From positions 18,672,664 through 18,736,663 of the forward strand of contig NW_024044459.1 in assembly GCF_014851395.1 (NCBI RefSeq): 64,000 bases of DNA, given 5' to 3'. This document shows, piece after piece, positions 46,650 through 58,074 of the stretch. The stretch comes from Micropterus salmoides (taxonomy: Eukaryota > Chordata > Actinopteri > Centrarchiformes > Centrarchidae). Below the pieces are notes generated by a model. The model was not told where the DNA came from. It saw nothing but the letters and a program-made list of their open reading frames with translations, and ran no database searches. The position numbers and the translations under genes are program-made. Within the stretch, counting starts at the first letter, position 1. Each line of letters begins with the position of its first letter.

Positions 46650-48394
46650 TGTGCGCATGTTTGTGGACAGGAGTTGAATTGCAATGATTCCACAGTTTGT
46701 GTTTATTTACACTCTATCAATGCAAAACATTATATAGGTACAGTACATACTGAAAGGCAGAAGGAGCACATTAGCAGGGTGTGAAGGTGTTTACTTAATT
46801 ATTAACAAAAAGCACATTAGTATAAAATAAAGGTATCGGGTGTTAGGCTACTATAAAACCCAAAATAACACAATGCCTTCATTTAAAAATGAGCAATAGG
46901 ATTCAAACAATAAAAAGGGAATATTTTAACCTCCATCATTCACCACATACTGTAAGATTTCCACCTAATAGCATTTGTTCTTCAATTGAAACTTAATCCG
47001 GGTAAATGGTGCTTAAATGTTTAAATCACATTTACAGGCTGTCAACTGATGTGATGTTCTTCACATGGTCACCCTTTGTTTGAATGAAAATAAATTGATG
47101 GCAAATGAGAAAGGATTCTTCAAAACGGTTTGAAGAGACTTACTGGATCGTAGCTCCCCCAAGTGGCCGTTTAGGTCAACTAACAGAACCTCAAAGCCAA
47201 TGTGGGAAAAGCACACACAGTACAGGAGCTCTCAGTAGGTCTGATAATTCTTATAGGGGCAAGTGAAATAAAATGATTTCCGGTAAATTGTCTGGGATTG
47301 CTGCTGAGAACGAGGTCACTGTTACATATCATGAAATAGGCAGTCTGGGTTCGCCTCTCCAGCTGTTTCTCACAGGAACAAGAGACCAACTGAGCAGCAG
47401 ACACTTCCATACATCATCCTCCTCATAATTATCATCATTAACATAATCATCATAATCATCAAGTGGAGGAGATTGCTGTGGTATTTGACCTACAGGAGCT
47501 CAAATACTGAGCAGTGAGCATGCGGTGTATGTACAGGAATGAACAAGGATGATGTAGAAAAAAATCTGACCGGGCTGCTTTTTATGTCCAATTGTGTTTT
47601 AGGGTTAACATTTTAATTTACAGAAATATTCCCTTCAGTGTACAGTGAAATTAAATTTTGCTCCTTGAATTTTTTTTTACAGTGTGTAAGCAGCTTTAAA
47701 TTTGGGTTGACATCTTTGTCTGGGATGTGGTAACTAAAAGAAATGTTAACTTACTCCACTGTATATTTAGAAATATTTGTATTTATGTAAAAGGAAAACA
47801 AATAAATAAATAAATATAAAATAGAATAAATATAATAGAATATAATGCAGTGCCGCTCTCAGGCATTCTGTGTTGCTTTCAGATCGGTTTCTTCTGTAGA
47901 TTAACGTTTCTCATCATCCCTGCTCAGGCAACACAAATGTAGGCAGGATTACTCCCTCCTCTTTTGTCATGTTCAAAGGGAGAGAACGGCCAAAAAGAAA
48001 CTGTGACAAGAAGATGTCATAGTTACTGTTTGGTGAATGCACGTTTTGGGGTCATTTCATCATCAGTAGCTTGTTTTTTTTTAGCTTAAGTAACTTTTTT
48101 TGATAATGCACATTTGTTTTTTCCATATTTTAATTGCATTGCATGTGTGCAACTAAACCTTTCTAAGGGCAATTTCATTTATTATTTAACTGCAAGCTAT
48201 ATTTCTGAACATTTTTTCTTTAAACAAATTATGCTTAGTAGCCTAATGGGGTCACAATTAGCCATTTCAAAAAGTGGTGGGGACATGTCCCCAGCGTAAA
48301 TGACACCTATGTTCAAGTCTCAAATATTAAAACGTTATGTGTAATATATGTGAGATAAAAACTCAGACTGCACCAGGGCCAAAGGGCAGTTCCT
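46650..48394. other. non-coding upstream of scamp1
   Basis: No gene seen. A TAAA-rich stretch lies at about 47,795-47,850. 'agtggtggggacatgtcccc' near 48,272-48,291 is a phrase I associate with a fish interspersed repeat. The sequence becomes CpG-richer from about 48,395. Confidence 0.45.
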
Positions 48395-48560
48395 CGCTCC
48401 AGTACACCGGTGTGTTGAGATGTACTGTACCGTCCGGACGACTTGCTGTCCGCGGTGCTGAAACGCTGACGTAGGAGGGGGCCGCTCATCACGCATCCTC
48501 TCCTCCGCTGCCATTTTTTGTGCTACTGGCTAACTTGCTAAGCAAGGGGTCTCCATCAGG
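48395..48560 (+). promoter_or_regulatory. scamp1: scamp1 CpG-rich promoter region
   Basis: CpG dinucleotides cluster here against a CpG-poor background, for example CGTCCGGACGAC and GTCCGCGGTGC. There is a CRE-like TGACGTA at 48,467-48,473 and a YY1-like GCTGCCATTTT near 48,507. No TATA box is visible, as expected for a broadly expressed gene with dispersed start sites. Transcription probably begins between about 48,500 and 48,570, leaving a 5'UTR of 100-180 nt. Confidence 0.55.
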
Positions 48561-48677
48561 AGGAGGCGGAGAAGACTGCAGGCAGCAGAGAGAGGCAGTC
48601 AAATCAAGAGACTGAACTTTCCCTGGAGAATCGGGGAGCTCTTCCACACAGGAAACCGTTATTAGAAAGACTGTACA

Positions 48678-48734
48678 ATGTCTGATTTTGACAGCAATCC
48701 GTTTGCAGACCCGGACTTCAGCAATCCCTTTCAG
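48678..48734 (+). CDS. scamp1: scamp1 coding exon 1
   Basis: ATG with ACA before it, 19 codons containing two NPF motifs (MSDFDSNPFADP, FSNPFQ). Donor GTAGTT, phase 0. Confidence 0.95.
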
Positions 48735-51700
48735 GTAGTTACCTAGCTAGCTAACGTACGCTACAGAGCCCAATGAGGCCAGTTTATCCCTGCTGTCTTA
48801 GCTTAGCTTGACAGCTAGCTACATGTTTTCATTTGGCATACAGCTAGGTAGCATAACGAGCTAATCATAATCTACAGTATTATCTCGTTACTCACGCATT
48901 GTATCGCTGTTCACTTTGTAAAATAAGATATAATGGATTACCTAGCACGTTGCTGATGTTTGTGTCCAACGTTGTAATAACGTTGTATGCCAACTAAGAA
49001 CAAAGACACATGATGTTAGCTGGCTAACTTAGCTGTGCCCACCGTCAGTAAACATTTACTGGCCCCCTGCTAGCTTGGTAGAGAGCTAACCGGCTGGTTA
49101 CTATCTGTTAAGTTAGGTAGAAGCTAGAGTTATTTCCCAATTTAGCTGGGACACGGGTTAAGGAGATTTAAATATTGTCACAGCGGCGCTCCAACATAAA
49201 CTATTATGATAATTAATTGCGTTAATGTAACGTAACGTTAATACACTGCACGCGTAAACGTTTGACACTAATATTGTATTGTAACACTGATTTACTCATG
49301 TTGGTGTGGAGTGATACATAAATAGGTTTCTCTTAGACTGTTTTCCATCTAGCTTATTTTTCATGCTGTTTATTCGCCCTTCTAAACTATCCTGCCTTTT
49401 ACCAACAGTCTGCAGGTTTTCATCCCTACACCTTATAAAGGCCTTGTATTGGCATGTTGACTCCCTCTCCTGGAAGTTGTTTTAATCAGTGTGGAAACTG
49501 TTGTCTCTTCAGGGCACATGGTGGGCCACCATATCATGTATGCATGTAATTAGGAACCTTTCTCAGTTCCCTCTGCACCTGATCCCATTCATAGTGATCC
49601 AAGTAGCACCAAGATCAAGAAAGGCCACTTCAAAACAATATAGTAACATGAATGTTTTTATTCTGTTTCCACCCTACCTGTTTTCAATACATCAATAATA
49701 ACTGGTCAGAGCGAATTAATTAACAGACCCAGTGTATGTGTGGTCAGCTGGAGGCTTTCATACACATCAGAAGTTAGTTAACAAAAACAATAAATAAGCT
49801 TTTGATTTTGTGCTTCTAGTTTTTTCCCGTTGAAACCCTTTGTGGTCCTTTCTGTCCCGTAGGATCCTTCGGTGACGCAGGTGACCCAGTCTGCCCCTCC
49901 TGGTGGTCTGGAGGAGTATAACCCCTTCACAGACGCCAGAACGGTCAGCCTAACTAGCATCCCTATTAATGAGTGTGTGCATGAATGTGTTTGTGTGCCT
50001 CTGAGCCAGTGACCTCATTCTTATCCACAACCCTCTTTCTCTCTTCCTCCACCTATCAGTCACAGAGGATTTAACTGACAAAATGTGACTGTGGCCTAAT
50101 TGCAGTTTTGATTTAGGGTCAGTCTTGTGATTGCACAGATGTTAACATAGCAGGTCTATGCTGGCTTACAGGCGGCTCCTGGAAATGCCCCCAAATCGAC
50201 TCCTGCCCCTTCCCAGAACACACAACCTGCCATCATGAAGCCCACAGAAGAGCCGCCGGCATACTCACAGCAACAGACTCAGGTACTACACACACAAACA
50301 TGTTCATATACACTGAATCAAATGTAGTTTACTTGGTCGAAGACATAGACTCTCAACATTTCTGTTCACTGTAACATTGCACAGACACTCTCTGTCTTTG
50401 CTTCTGGTTCACTTTTCCTCTTGTCCTTCATATACTCATCTGTTTTCTGATGGCCCAGCTGCGGCGTAATGAGGTACTGTCTTTCATCTGATGTTTTCCG
50501 TACCCCTTCATGTCACCGTCTTGACCAGTGTGAATTCATTTAATTCCCTTTCCCAACTTGTAGCTTTCCTCTTGTAGTACAATTTTAGAGCTAGTTTAAT
50601 ACTAACTACAGAAGACAAGTGAGTGAACAACAGTAGCTGATTGCTTTTCCAATCCCTTTGTGTGTAGCCTGCTTTTTTTCCCTTCTTAAACTAACACACC
50701 TAAGCTCACTTGAGTGGCAAAACACCGTCATTACTTATCTGATTGGAACTCTTGTCAGATGTTGGGTAGGGAATTTTAAGAGCATTTCTGTGTCTCTGTT
50801 AGGACCAAGCACGTGCTCAGGCTGAGTTGTTGAGAAGGCAGGAGGAGTTGGAAAAGAAAGCCGCAGAGCTAGATCGTCGGGAGAGAGAGTTACAGTCCCA
50901 CGGAGCCGCTGGAGGTCAGTCAGTCAATCACTCGCTCTCTGTATTCACCTCATTAACTTCAGAGTCTGAATGGTCATTCCCAATCAAACCTAGATTCATG
51001 ACAGTGTTGATAAGAAAGTTGATGTGTTATCATGGCAAATACATAATTTGCATAATTTGCAACAAACTCCATTTGTTATGACCATTATAACTCTCTGAGT
51101 CACATATTACACATGAAACTATGTATGTTTATTTATTATGCATTCTATGGAAGCACCTCTAGAAATAAGCCTCTTTTCCATTGCTGGTACCAGCTCAACT
51201 CGCCTGGACTCGACTCTACTCAACTCGGTTTTGGCCTGCCGTCCTCCATTGGTCGTTATAGCAACACCACACACAACTGCCGCGACGTAATGTTCAACGT
51301 GACACACGAACGCGACTCACACACACCAGCTATCTCTTGATTTAAGTTAAATGTTTCAACTTTGTTATATAAGTCTATGGTTTCAACATTACTCAGAATG
51401 TAAAGACAGATAAGCGGTAAGAAAATCTTACATCCATGGTTTCCTCTGCCGTTGTCACTGGAGTTGTCTGCTGCATTGGTCTGTGTGACTGTGGGACAAG
51501 AGCGGTCTGTAAGCTGACTGGTCTTGTGGAGCTCCTCAACTCCGAAAACATTCAAGCACATTTTTGATCCACAATAAATTTTTGTAAAACGGCCAATATT
51601 CAAAATCTAATCACAGTTGATCAAAACTTCTTCTTGACTTCTTGATATTGCACGTACTACATTGTGACTATTGCGCGTGGGCACATTGCAATGGAGATGC

Positions 51701-53667
51701 CGAAACAATATATTGTGCAGCCCTACTAATCATCCTCCCTTTTGTCCAAACAGGGCGTAAGAACAACTGGCCTCCACTGCCAGAGAAGTTCCCTGTTGGC
51801 CCGTGTTTCTATCATGATATTGCAGTGGACATTCCTGTAGAGTTCCAAAAGACTGTCAAGATCATGTACAACCTTTGGATGTGTAAGTGGATCCTCTGAC
51901 ACACCCAAGTTTTGCCTCCTATTCCAGTGGATATTATTATTTTTATGTATTTTAATTGTCTCACACACTCCACAGAACATGTGGGTTTACAAGACTCACC
52001 CACATATTGCATTGCAAGAGAAGATACCTGCTCTGCTCTGACTTTACTTAGGAATGTTGTTACGCTAAGATTGCCCTGCACACTTCAGAATTATCAAAAA
52101 AATAAGCAGACTCTTGACATTTGAAACAAAGACATTTTTTACGTATTTAGCTGAGCATAAATTATAGTTTGCTGTGTTTTTGTACTGAAATGACACTAAA
52201 AATCTTGTTTTTCTACCAGTTCATGCAGGCACCCTCTTTGTGAACATGTTTGGCTGCATGGCCTGGTTCTGTGTGGACACATCTCGTGGTGTAGATTTTG
52301 GCCTGGCCATGTTGTGGTTTCTGCTGTTTACCCCCTGTTCTTTCGTCTGCTGGTACAGACCGCTTTACGGGGCTTTCAGGTAAGCAGATACATGAAAAAT
52401 GACACTGCCTCCTGCAGCAGTAGAAAGAAGCAGAAACATGTCTCTATGGGCAAACACTACTGATAAAGCAAAAGGCGGTAACTGCTGGGCTGTTGACTTT
52501 GAATGTGTTATTTCGTGGGGTATAGAAGCTCCTTCTTTATTATCTTCTCTTTTTCAAACCCTACACTTACCAATTCCCAAGAATATTTTATTATACAGGA
52601 AGAGTGTATAAAGTAAAAACACGGATGAAGGCAGACTCAGACTGATGGAAGCAGAGAGGAATTCATGTTTAGTGGAGGATGAATTAGCGACAATATTTAA
52701 AAAAATGTATTGCCTCCAAATTGCTCTCTCACTACCTCGCTCTCTGTCTCCACTGTAGGAGTGACAGTTCATTCCGCTTCTTTGTCTTCTTCTTCGTCTA
52801 TATCTGTCAGTTTGGAGTTCATGTCCTACAGACTATTGGCATCGCTGACTGGGGAACATGGTGAGCACGTTGCTCTTTCATTGATTCTGTACCTCCATGA
52901 GTGTGTACTGAAGTTCACTGACATCGTCTTTGTTTTGTTTTGCCAGTGGTTGGATCGCAGCTTTAACTGGTCTCAACACCAGTATCCCAGTGGGCATCAT
53001 CATGTTACTGATTGCAGCTCTGTTCACGGCACTGTCTGTGGGCTCGCTCATTATGTTTAAAAAGGTAACACAATCACAGAGTTCTCTACATGTGAACACC
53101 AGGTGCTATGTTTTATAGACTCTGCCTGAGATGTAAGAAACCAAATGGCAGTGGGCCGGGTTACTTCTGGCTGGGTTACCTGATGAAAATAAGGTTAAAA
53201 ACAGGTTAATGAGGCAAATTACAATAAATGTTTTTAGTATATCTATTTTGTTGTATTTATAACGGAACAGATGTTCTCTAACATGCTGACAGTGACAGAA
53301 AGTGTGACTCGAAGCAGGCATTAGCGAGGTTTCAAGAATAAACAGGACACTGTGTGTCATTATTATTCACTAATGTTGAGCTAAACGTCAGTGTTGTGAT
53401 TAGCCAGGAAGTGAAACATCTGCCTAACTGAATTCTGTGCTAAATGTCTCGTGGTAGATTGAAATTGATTCCAACAAATTTTCTTGTTTGCTTTTTATTT
53501 TCCAGGTGCACGCTCTGTATCGTACCACTGGTGCTAGTTTTGAGAAGGCCCAACAGGAGTTTGCGACGGGGGTCATGTCTAACAAGACTGTTCAGACTGC
53601 AGCCGCCAACGCTGCAGCTAATGCTGCAACCAATGCCGCTCGTGGGGCCTTCAAATCTCAGCCATAA
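48678..53667 (+). CDS. scamp1: secretory carrier membrane protein 1 (whole gene, coding span)
   Basis: SCAMP1 is a four-pass membrane protein of recycling endosomes, trans-Golgi and secretory or synaptic vesicles, acting in endocytosis and vesicle fusion. Coding exons: 48,678-48,734; 49,863-49,943; 50,172-50,282; candidate microexon 50,459-50,473; 50,803-50,914; 51,754-51,882; 52,220-52,379; 52,759-52,860; 52,947-53,064; 53,506-53,667. All introns are GT-AG and all phases join, giving 343 residues, or 348 with the microexon (human about 338). Numbering with the microexon: three NPF motifs for EH-domain partners (7-9, 16-18, 39-41), a charged coiled coil (about 84-118), membrane segments at about 167-187, 195-214, 226-246 and 269-292. 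The conserved cytosolic 'CWYRPLYGAFR' E-peptide lies at 212-222. The start has A at -3. Sequence is closest to SCAMP1, not SCAMP2-5. Confidence 0.96.
49863..49943 (+). CDS. scamp1: scamp1 coding exon 2
   Basis: 27 codons beginning DPSVTQVTQ and carrying the third NPF (EEYNPFTDART). Acceptor CCCGTAG, donor GTCAGC, phase 0. Confidence 0.93.
50172..50282 (+). CDS. scamp1: scamp1 coding exon 3
   Basis: 37 codons, proline-rich, with the SCAMP1-typical 'QPAIMKPTEEPPAYSQQQ'. Acceptor TTACAG, donor GTACTA, phase 0 on both sides, so a 3n-nt exon can be inserted after it without a frame change. Confidence 0.93.
50459..50473 (+). CDS. scamp1: scamp1 candidate 15-nt microexon (LRRNE)
   Basis: Fifteen nucleotides, CTGCGGCGTAATGAG, lie between a long pyrimidine-rich tract ending GATGGCCCAG and a donor GTACTG, in the phase-0 intron between exons 3 and 4. 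Inclusion would add LRRNE directly before DQARAQAELL at the start of the coiled coil and keep the frame. Alternative: a chance AG-GT pair, with the exon not used. Transcript evidence is needed to decide. Confidence 0.42.
50803..50914 (+). CDS. scamp1: scamp1 coding exon 4
   Basis: Encodes the charged coiled coil 'AELLRRQEELEKKAAELDRR'. Acceptor TCTGTTAG, donor GTCAGT, ends in phase 1 within a glycine codon. Confidence 0.93.
51173..51635 (-). mobile_element. fragment of the DNA element also found at 36.6-37.4 kb, in scamp1 intron
   Basis: The end 'cttttccattgctggtacca' and the blocks 'ccgcgacgtaatgttcaacg', 'gtaaagacagataagcggta', 'gtggagctcctcaactccga' and 'ttcaagcacatttttgatcc' are the reverse complement of blocks in the nested element at 36,566-37,441. 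This copy lacks the 180-bp unit found there and is truncated near 51,635. Confidence 0.68.
51645..51728. repeat. short fish repeat, 'atattgtgcagccctac' end
   Basis: Ends with 'aacaatatattgtgcagccc', preceded by 'cacattgcaatggagatgcc'. I recognise this as the terminal part of a widespread teleost short repeat. It abuts the acceptor region of scamp1 exon 5. Confidence 0.5.
51754..51882 (+). CDS. scamp1: scamp1 coding exon 5
   Basis: Encodes 'GRKNNWPPLPEKFPVGPCFY' and 'DIPVEFQKTVKIMYNLWM' up to the first membrane segment. Acceptor CCAAACAG, donor GTAAGT, phase 1 at both ends. Confidence 0.95.
52220..52379 (+). CDS. scamp1: scamp1 coding exon 6
   Basis: Encodes membrane segments 1 and 2 and the E-peptide (CWYRPLYGAFR). 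Acceptor TTCTACCAG, donor GTAAGC, leaves two bases of an arginine codon. Confidence 0.95.
52759..52860 (+). CDS. scamp1: scamp1 coding exon 7
   Basis: Encodes membrane segment 3 (SSFRFFVFFFVYICQFGVHV). Acceptor CCACTGTAG, donor GTGAGC, phase 2 at both ends. Confidence 0.95.
52947..53064 (+). CDS. scamp1: scamp1 coding exon 8
   Basis: Encodes 'CGWIAALTGLNTSIPVGIIM' and the rest of membrane segment 4, ending MFKK. Acceptor TTTTGCCAG, donor GTAACA, ends in phase 0. Confidence 0.95.
53506..53667 (+). CDS. scamp1: scamp1 coding exon 9 (last)
   Basis: Encodes the cytosolic C-terminus 'VHALYRTTGASFEKAQQEFA' and an Ala/Asn-rich end, then TAA at 53,665-53,667. Acceptor TATTTTCCAG. Confidence 0.95.
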   Translation: MHALYRTTGASFEKAQQEFATGVMSNKTVQTAAANAAANAATNAARGAFKSQP

Positions 53668-53670
53668 ACT

Positions 53671-53671
<1 letters not shown>

Positions 53672-53702
<31 letters not shown>
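53672..53702. repeat. (CA)n microsatellite in scamp1 3'UTR
   Basis: CA run of about 31 bp beginning four bases after the stop codon, so it would be present in every scamp1 mRNA. Confidence 0.95.
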
Positions 53703-53707
<5 letters not shown>

Positions 53708-56283
53708 AAATATACACAAGCTCACACACAAAAAGCATATATACACACACTCAAAAGTTGGAGGTGCACAACTCTGGCCCTGCAGGCTCTCAGATCAAAT
53801 TGATTCTATTTATGAATGTTGTTATGCTAGGATTGATTATGACTTATGCTAAGAGTCAGAGGCCAGAAATAACAGAGGAATTAAGATAAATAAAAGATAA
53901 AGTGAGCAGAGTTGTCCACCTCCGCTTAAAATCAAGTTCAGTAAAAATACTCTCCTACATCCTTCCTGTCTGCTTTTCAGTCAGATAACTGTCTCCAAAC
54001 ATCCCTTGGAACATCCACTAAGTGACTCAAGGTGTGCTCTGAGTGTGTGGGATTTCATCTCACCCCCTCGCTTTCCCAGTTCTTCTATACCCTTGAGGTG
54101 ATCCCAGGTCAGGCAGAGGTCGCAGGTTCCACATACCTTATTTTTGTCATGGTGATGACCTCCAAACAGCTTCCTGTCTGGTTAATACAGCAGAGTCATG
54201 AAAAGGGATAATCTGATCATGGTGTTTTGCACATAGTTCTGTTTTCTTGGTCACATACCGAAAGTACAGTGTGTGTTTGAATGGCTGGGCCTGTGTGTGA
54301 ATGTGTACTTCACTCTTAAGAAAATTGTGGTTCTGACTTCTGTTTTTTTTATTTTTTATAATCCAGTCATCCAGACAGTCATCTGAAAGGTAGACTGTAC
54401 CTTGTCCTATATCTGTGACTCTATTCCATATAAATAGAAATATGTCGTTATGTTCTTCGTTAAAGACCTGCCTGCAGCCCCTAGCAGTGCTCCAGTGATA
54501 CCTGTCAGTCTAACAGTTATTCGCACTTTGTGTGCTACCTTGATTGGCAGTGTGGGCTTGGGTCAGCATCTCTGCGGCTTACCAAGATTTGACAGCATGA
54601 TAACGACGTGCATGTTTAGCACAACCCAAGGTAGCTGCTTCTTTGGCAAAGTCATTCTGTACACTATAAGCCTTTTATTCTGGCCACAGGTTGTATCTGG
54701 TTTTGGGGGAATGTTTGCCTACTTATTTTCCCCTTGGTTTGTTGTAAGAAGTGGGCTGTAAAGGTATTGCATATCCCAGTGGCTGATTGACTAAGAGATG
54801 ATGTTTGACACACTGAACACCCCTGGTCAGTATGTCACTAGTTCAATCCACAAACCTAAAAGAGGTTCAGTCAGATTCTTTCATGGCCTGGTGCACTAAA
54901 AGGGGGAAAAACTTGAGAAACGTTCGCATTTTCCTTTATGTATGAATGACTAACAGACTACTATGTGGCTGTCTCTCAGTTTTTTTTTGCAGCCCTTCAC
55001 ACTTGGTTAAAAACTAACGCTGCTATGAATTTGAGAGCCGCTTGGTCGTGGCCTCCTGCTGTCATGTCTCCTCTTTTTTTATCTGCATTCATAAAATAGT
55101 AAAAACATTGATACATAGACTAACAGTCTGTTTGCTTTTTTACAGACTAAGTCCAGTGACTTTCCTCTGCCAGTATTGGATTACTGGCATCAGAAGTTTA
55201 ATAGCCAAAATAAGCATTAAGATAACAGAGGATAGGACTTGATGCACATTCAGTGATATCACTAAGATGCATTAACTGATGTACAATAATATCAGTGTTA
55301 TTCAACAATAATTCGTACAGGCTACTTTCACTAAAGTGAAATATAGACGTGGTTTACGTCTGTGTCATGCTTTAGAACCTCTCATAGTGGTGGTGTGTGT
55401 CTGAAGATGTGCATGATAGATGACTGATACTGCTGTTATTACACATGTATGGGCTAAACATAGTGGATAAAATGAGCGTTACTAAGTTGAAGGTCAACAA
55501 TTTGTCGTGACGTACTTGGCCTACATCTTGGCAATATTGTTTTGTTTGGAAATATTGTTTTAGATTTCATTGCACATTTCTTGTTTTATGTTGGAATTAG
55601 TGCAAAAGACAAACATTTTTTATTTTATTTATGGTGTAATTTAAGTTGTTTTGGCATTTCAATTTTGTTCAGTTTGATTTGACATGTATTATGTTTGTGT
55701 GGTTTTGTAATGGCATGATCAAAGCATCAGCTAGATTTTAAAGTGTTTAACGACGTTGCAACGTGACCTTGCAAGAGGCGTGGATGAGGACGTGTGTGTG
55801 ATTGGTATGAAAGGGACAACTAAACCTCCCTCAAGTGTTATTCTATGTCCTGAAAAGCTGTGAGAAATCTACCAAATGTCCATATAGATTTGTTTTTAAA
55901 TCTTTGTGATGTGTTCCCTTGCCATGTTTTACTTTTAAGATGTTACACTTCAAAACACCCATATGACTCCCATGTATCTATAGTTTTAAACAGTTGTGAT
56001 ATGAAGCCATGCCATAGTGGGTCATTTCTTGATGTATTTGGTGAGCTGGTCTGCAGTACAAAACGATGTGATGCCGACATAAAACTGTTATTGACCGGTG
56101 ACCATGTTATTTCACTGAATCAGAGTACAAACCTATTCAAAAGGGACACTTGTATATTTTGTAAAGTTGCAAATTTAATCCCCATTATCAATCACATGTA
56201 AAAAGAAAACGTAATGCACTCCTGTCTGGCCTTTGTTGCATGTGAAATAGTTTGAGTTTTGTATATTTATGGTATTAACATGA

Positions 56284-56289
56284 AATAAA
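56284..56289 (+). terminator. scamp1: scamp1 poly(A) signal, distal
   Basis: AATAAA in the plus orientation with a GT-rich element about 12-20 nt downstream. An alternative proximal AATAAA at 53,889 would give a much shorter UTR. Confidence 0.55.
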
Positions 56290-56309
56290 ATTTGAAAGAA
56301 ATGTTTGTG

Positions 56310-56684
56310 GATTTTCAGATATCTGCTTCCTATGTATGTAAATTTGCAAAAATAATTACTGGAACCAAAGTGAAGGCTTGCCAAGTCTCCATAAAGCCAA
56401 AAATGTTTAGCTTGCTTAGGATCTGTAGTATGAACCAGTGGTTTCCCAACATTTTTGCTTATGACCTTTTAAAAAGAAAGTATGTCTAGTCACCATTTTT
56501 ACAGTTTGTGTACACATAACAAAAAGTTGATGTTCACTGTTCCAAATAAGTCTACTTTCCAGCTCTAGGTGTCAGTGTTTCCTCAGAAGGTTTGGGTTTA
56601 ACAGGAACTTAACATAAGTAAGAAAGTAGGAACTAAGGCACATCAGAGTAAAAGAAAGTTTTCACAAACTTACCACAGATGAAT
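56310..56684. other. scamp1-lhfpl2 intergenic gap
   Basis: About 375 bp between the inferred ends of the two convergent genes. No feature seen. Confidence 0.4.
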
Positions 56685-58074
56685 TTACTAAAGAATGCCT
56701 AGTTTATTCGAGTAAAAAAGAACAGACTATCTCTCCTCACACATAACCTCTCAAACATGCAGCATCATACATACAATGTGCCACAGTTGCTGTTACTCTT
56801 TTGTTAATGTAACAAAAAGAAACAGTCAACATATTAATTTAAGCACACACAGACTAGAAATGCTTTTTTTAAAAATACAAATCCATGCCGTGATTTCACT
56901 CTTCAGTCTCAACCTCTCAGTCGACTCACTCTCACAGCAAACACACTATAGTTGAATTATTGCACATCTGATCTACAAGGAATAAAAGCAATCACGTTAC
57001 ATTTACAGCAACTTAATACAGAATTGTTGGGGGGGAAAAAAACTGAAAACTAGTGAATAGAATGTGAAATGAATTAAAGACCAAGTGCAACACACTGTAT
57101 CATGTGATTTTGAGGAATCCAAAAGTACCAAGCAAACAAAGAAGCCTGCCTTAATCAGCTTTTCAGCATGTTGAAATGACAACACTAATGACCTATTTGG
57201 AGTTTTTGCATTTGTGTCGATATGCCTCAACAAAGGCTTTTTAATTCCCCGCCCCCACTTTTTAGTGTCTTTACAAAGCTAGATCTTTTCTGAATGGTGT
57301 GCCATAAGGTAACTCATGATACACTATGGTCTGCCTGCTTTATCTCACTGTGAGCAAACATCCCCTTATGAAAGCTCACCACAGTGAAACATGTGGCAAA
57401 GTCTCTCTTCCTTCTCTGCACACACTCCGCTAGTTAATAAGCTGCAGTGGACCAGCAAACAATCCATTTAACAGGAGTTAACAATCCCTTAAGTGGCAAA
57501 TCTAAAGTTACAGCCTGACTGTCCTGCTGCGCCACAGAATCAGCCACACTTTGAAACAGTTCATGTCTATAACACACACATACACACACAGAACATATGC
57601 AAGCTGTTGATGGGTGTTTTAGTGGACACATCTGTTAGTATTCAGTGGCTTGTTGAGGTTTGCAGGTGAACCGTGAGAATGAACATTATAATGACGTTAC
57701 AAACCTACACACTGTTTTACTGACCTGCTCACAATAACACTTAAGGCATGTCTACTACTCATTTCTTTAACTAATCTCCTGCTATTTCACTACAGTGGTT
57801 TGTTTCAGGCATTAACAAACAGTATCTTGGTATCTGAAGCAGTACATTTTTTCCTTTGTCTTGGTATCACCAGACAGGCCCCAGCAAGTTAGAGAAGAGA
57901 ACCCCATGCCGAACGATTAAAAAAACTGTTACAAAGACTTCTATCTTTTTAATAATCAGCTGATTTTATCCAGGCTATCATGAAGAAAATCCCTTAGATA
58001 AATGTATGTCCTCCCTCCACTGAGATGTACAGATGTCTATATATTTCCTGGAGTTTCCCAAGGTTTCTGGAAGC
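56685..58074 (-). other. lhfpl2: lhfpl2 3' untranslated region, inferred
   Basis: Runs from the stop codon to a minus-strand AATAAA at 56,703-56,708 (TTTATT on the plus strand), with a GT-rich element just beyond on the minus strand. No other minus-strand AATAAA was noticed in between; an ATTAAA lies at 57,237-57,242. The interval contains no repeat of note. Confidence 0.5.
56703..56708 (-). terminator. lhfpl2: lhfpl2 poly(A) signal, candidate
   Basis: AATAAA on the minus strand, about 1.37 kb after the lhfpl2 stop, followed by 'ggtaagtttgtg' as a possible GT-rich element. Confidence 0.45.

Larger units (their letters stand above)
53668..56305 (+). other. scamp1: scamp1 3' untranslated region
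   Basis: About 2.6 kb without introns or repeats of transposon type follow the stop. A (CA)n run begins 4 nt after the stop codon (53,672-53,702). An early AATAAA is at 53,889-53,894 and a stronger candidate end is AATAAA at 56,284-56,289, followed by a GT-rich stretch (ATGTTTGTGG). Open frames inside (for example 54,450-54,761) have no known domain. Confidence 0.65.

Noticed and set aside
46581..46784. Open frames made of Cys-Val or Thr-His repeats (also at 8,427, 15,804, 46,165, 5,775 and elsewhere)
   Set aside because: They are translations of TG or CA microsatellites, low complexity and without initiation or splice context.
54450..54761. 103-codon hydrophobic frame downstream of scamp1
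   Set aside because: It lies within the scamp1 3'UTR and matches no known protein; hydrophobic content follows from T-rich sequence.
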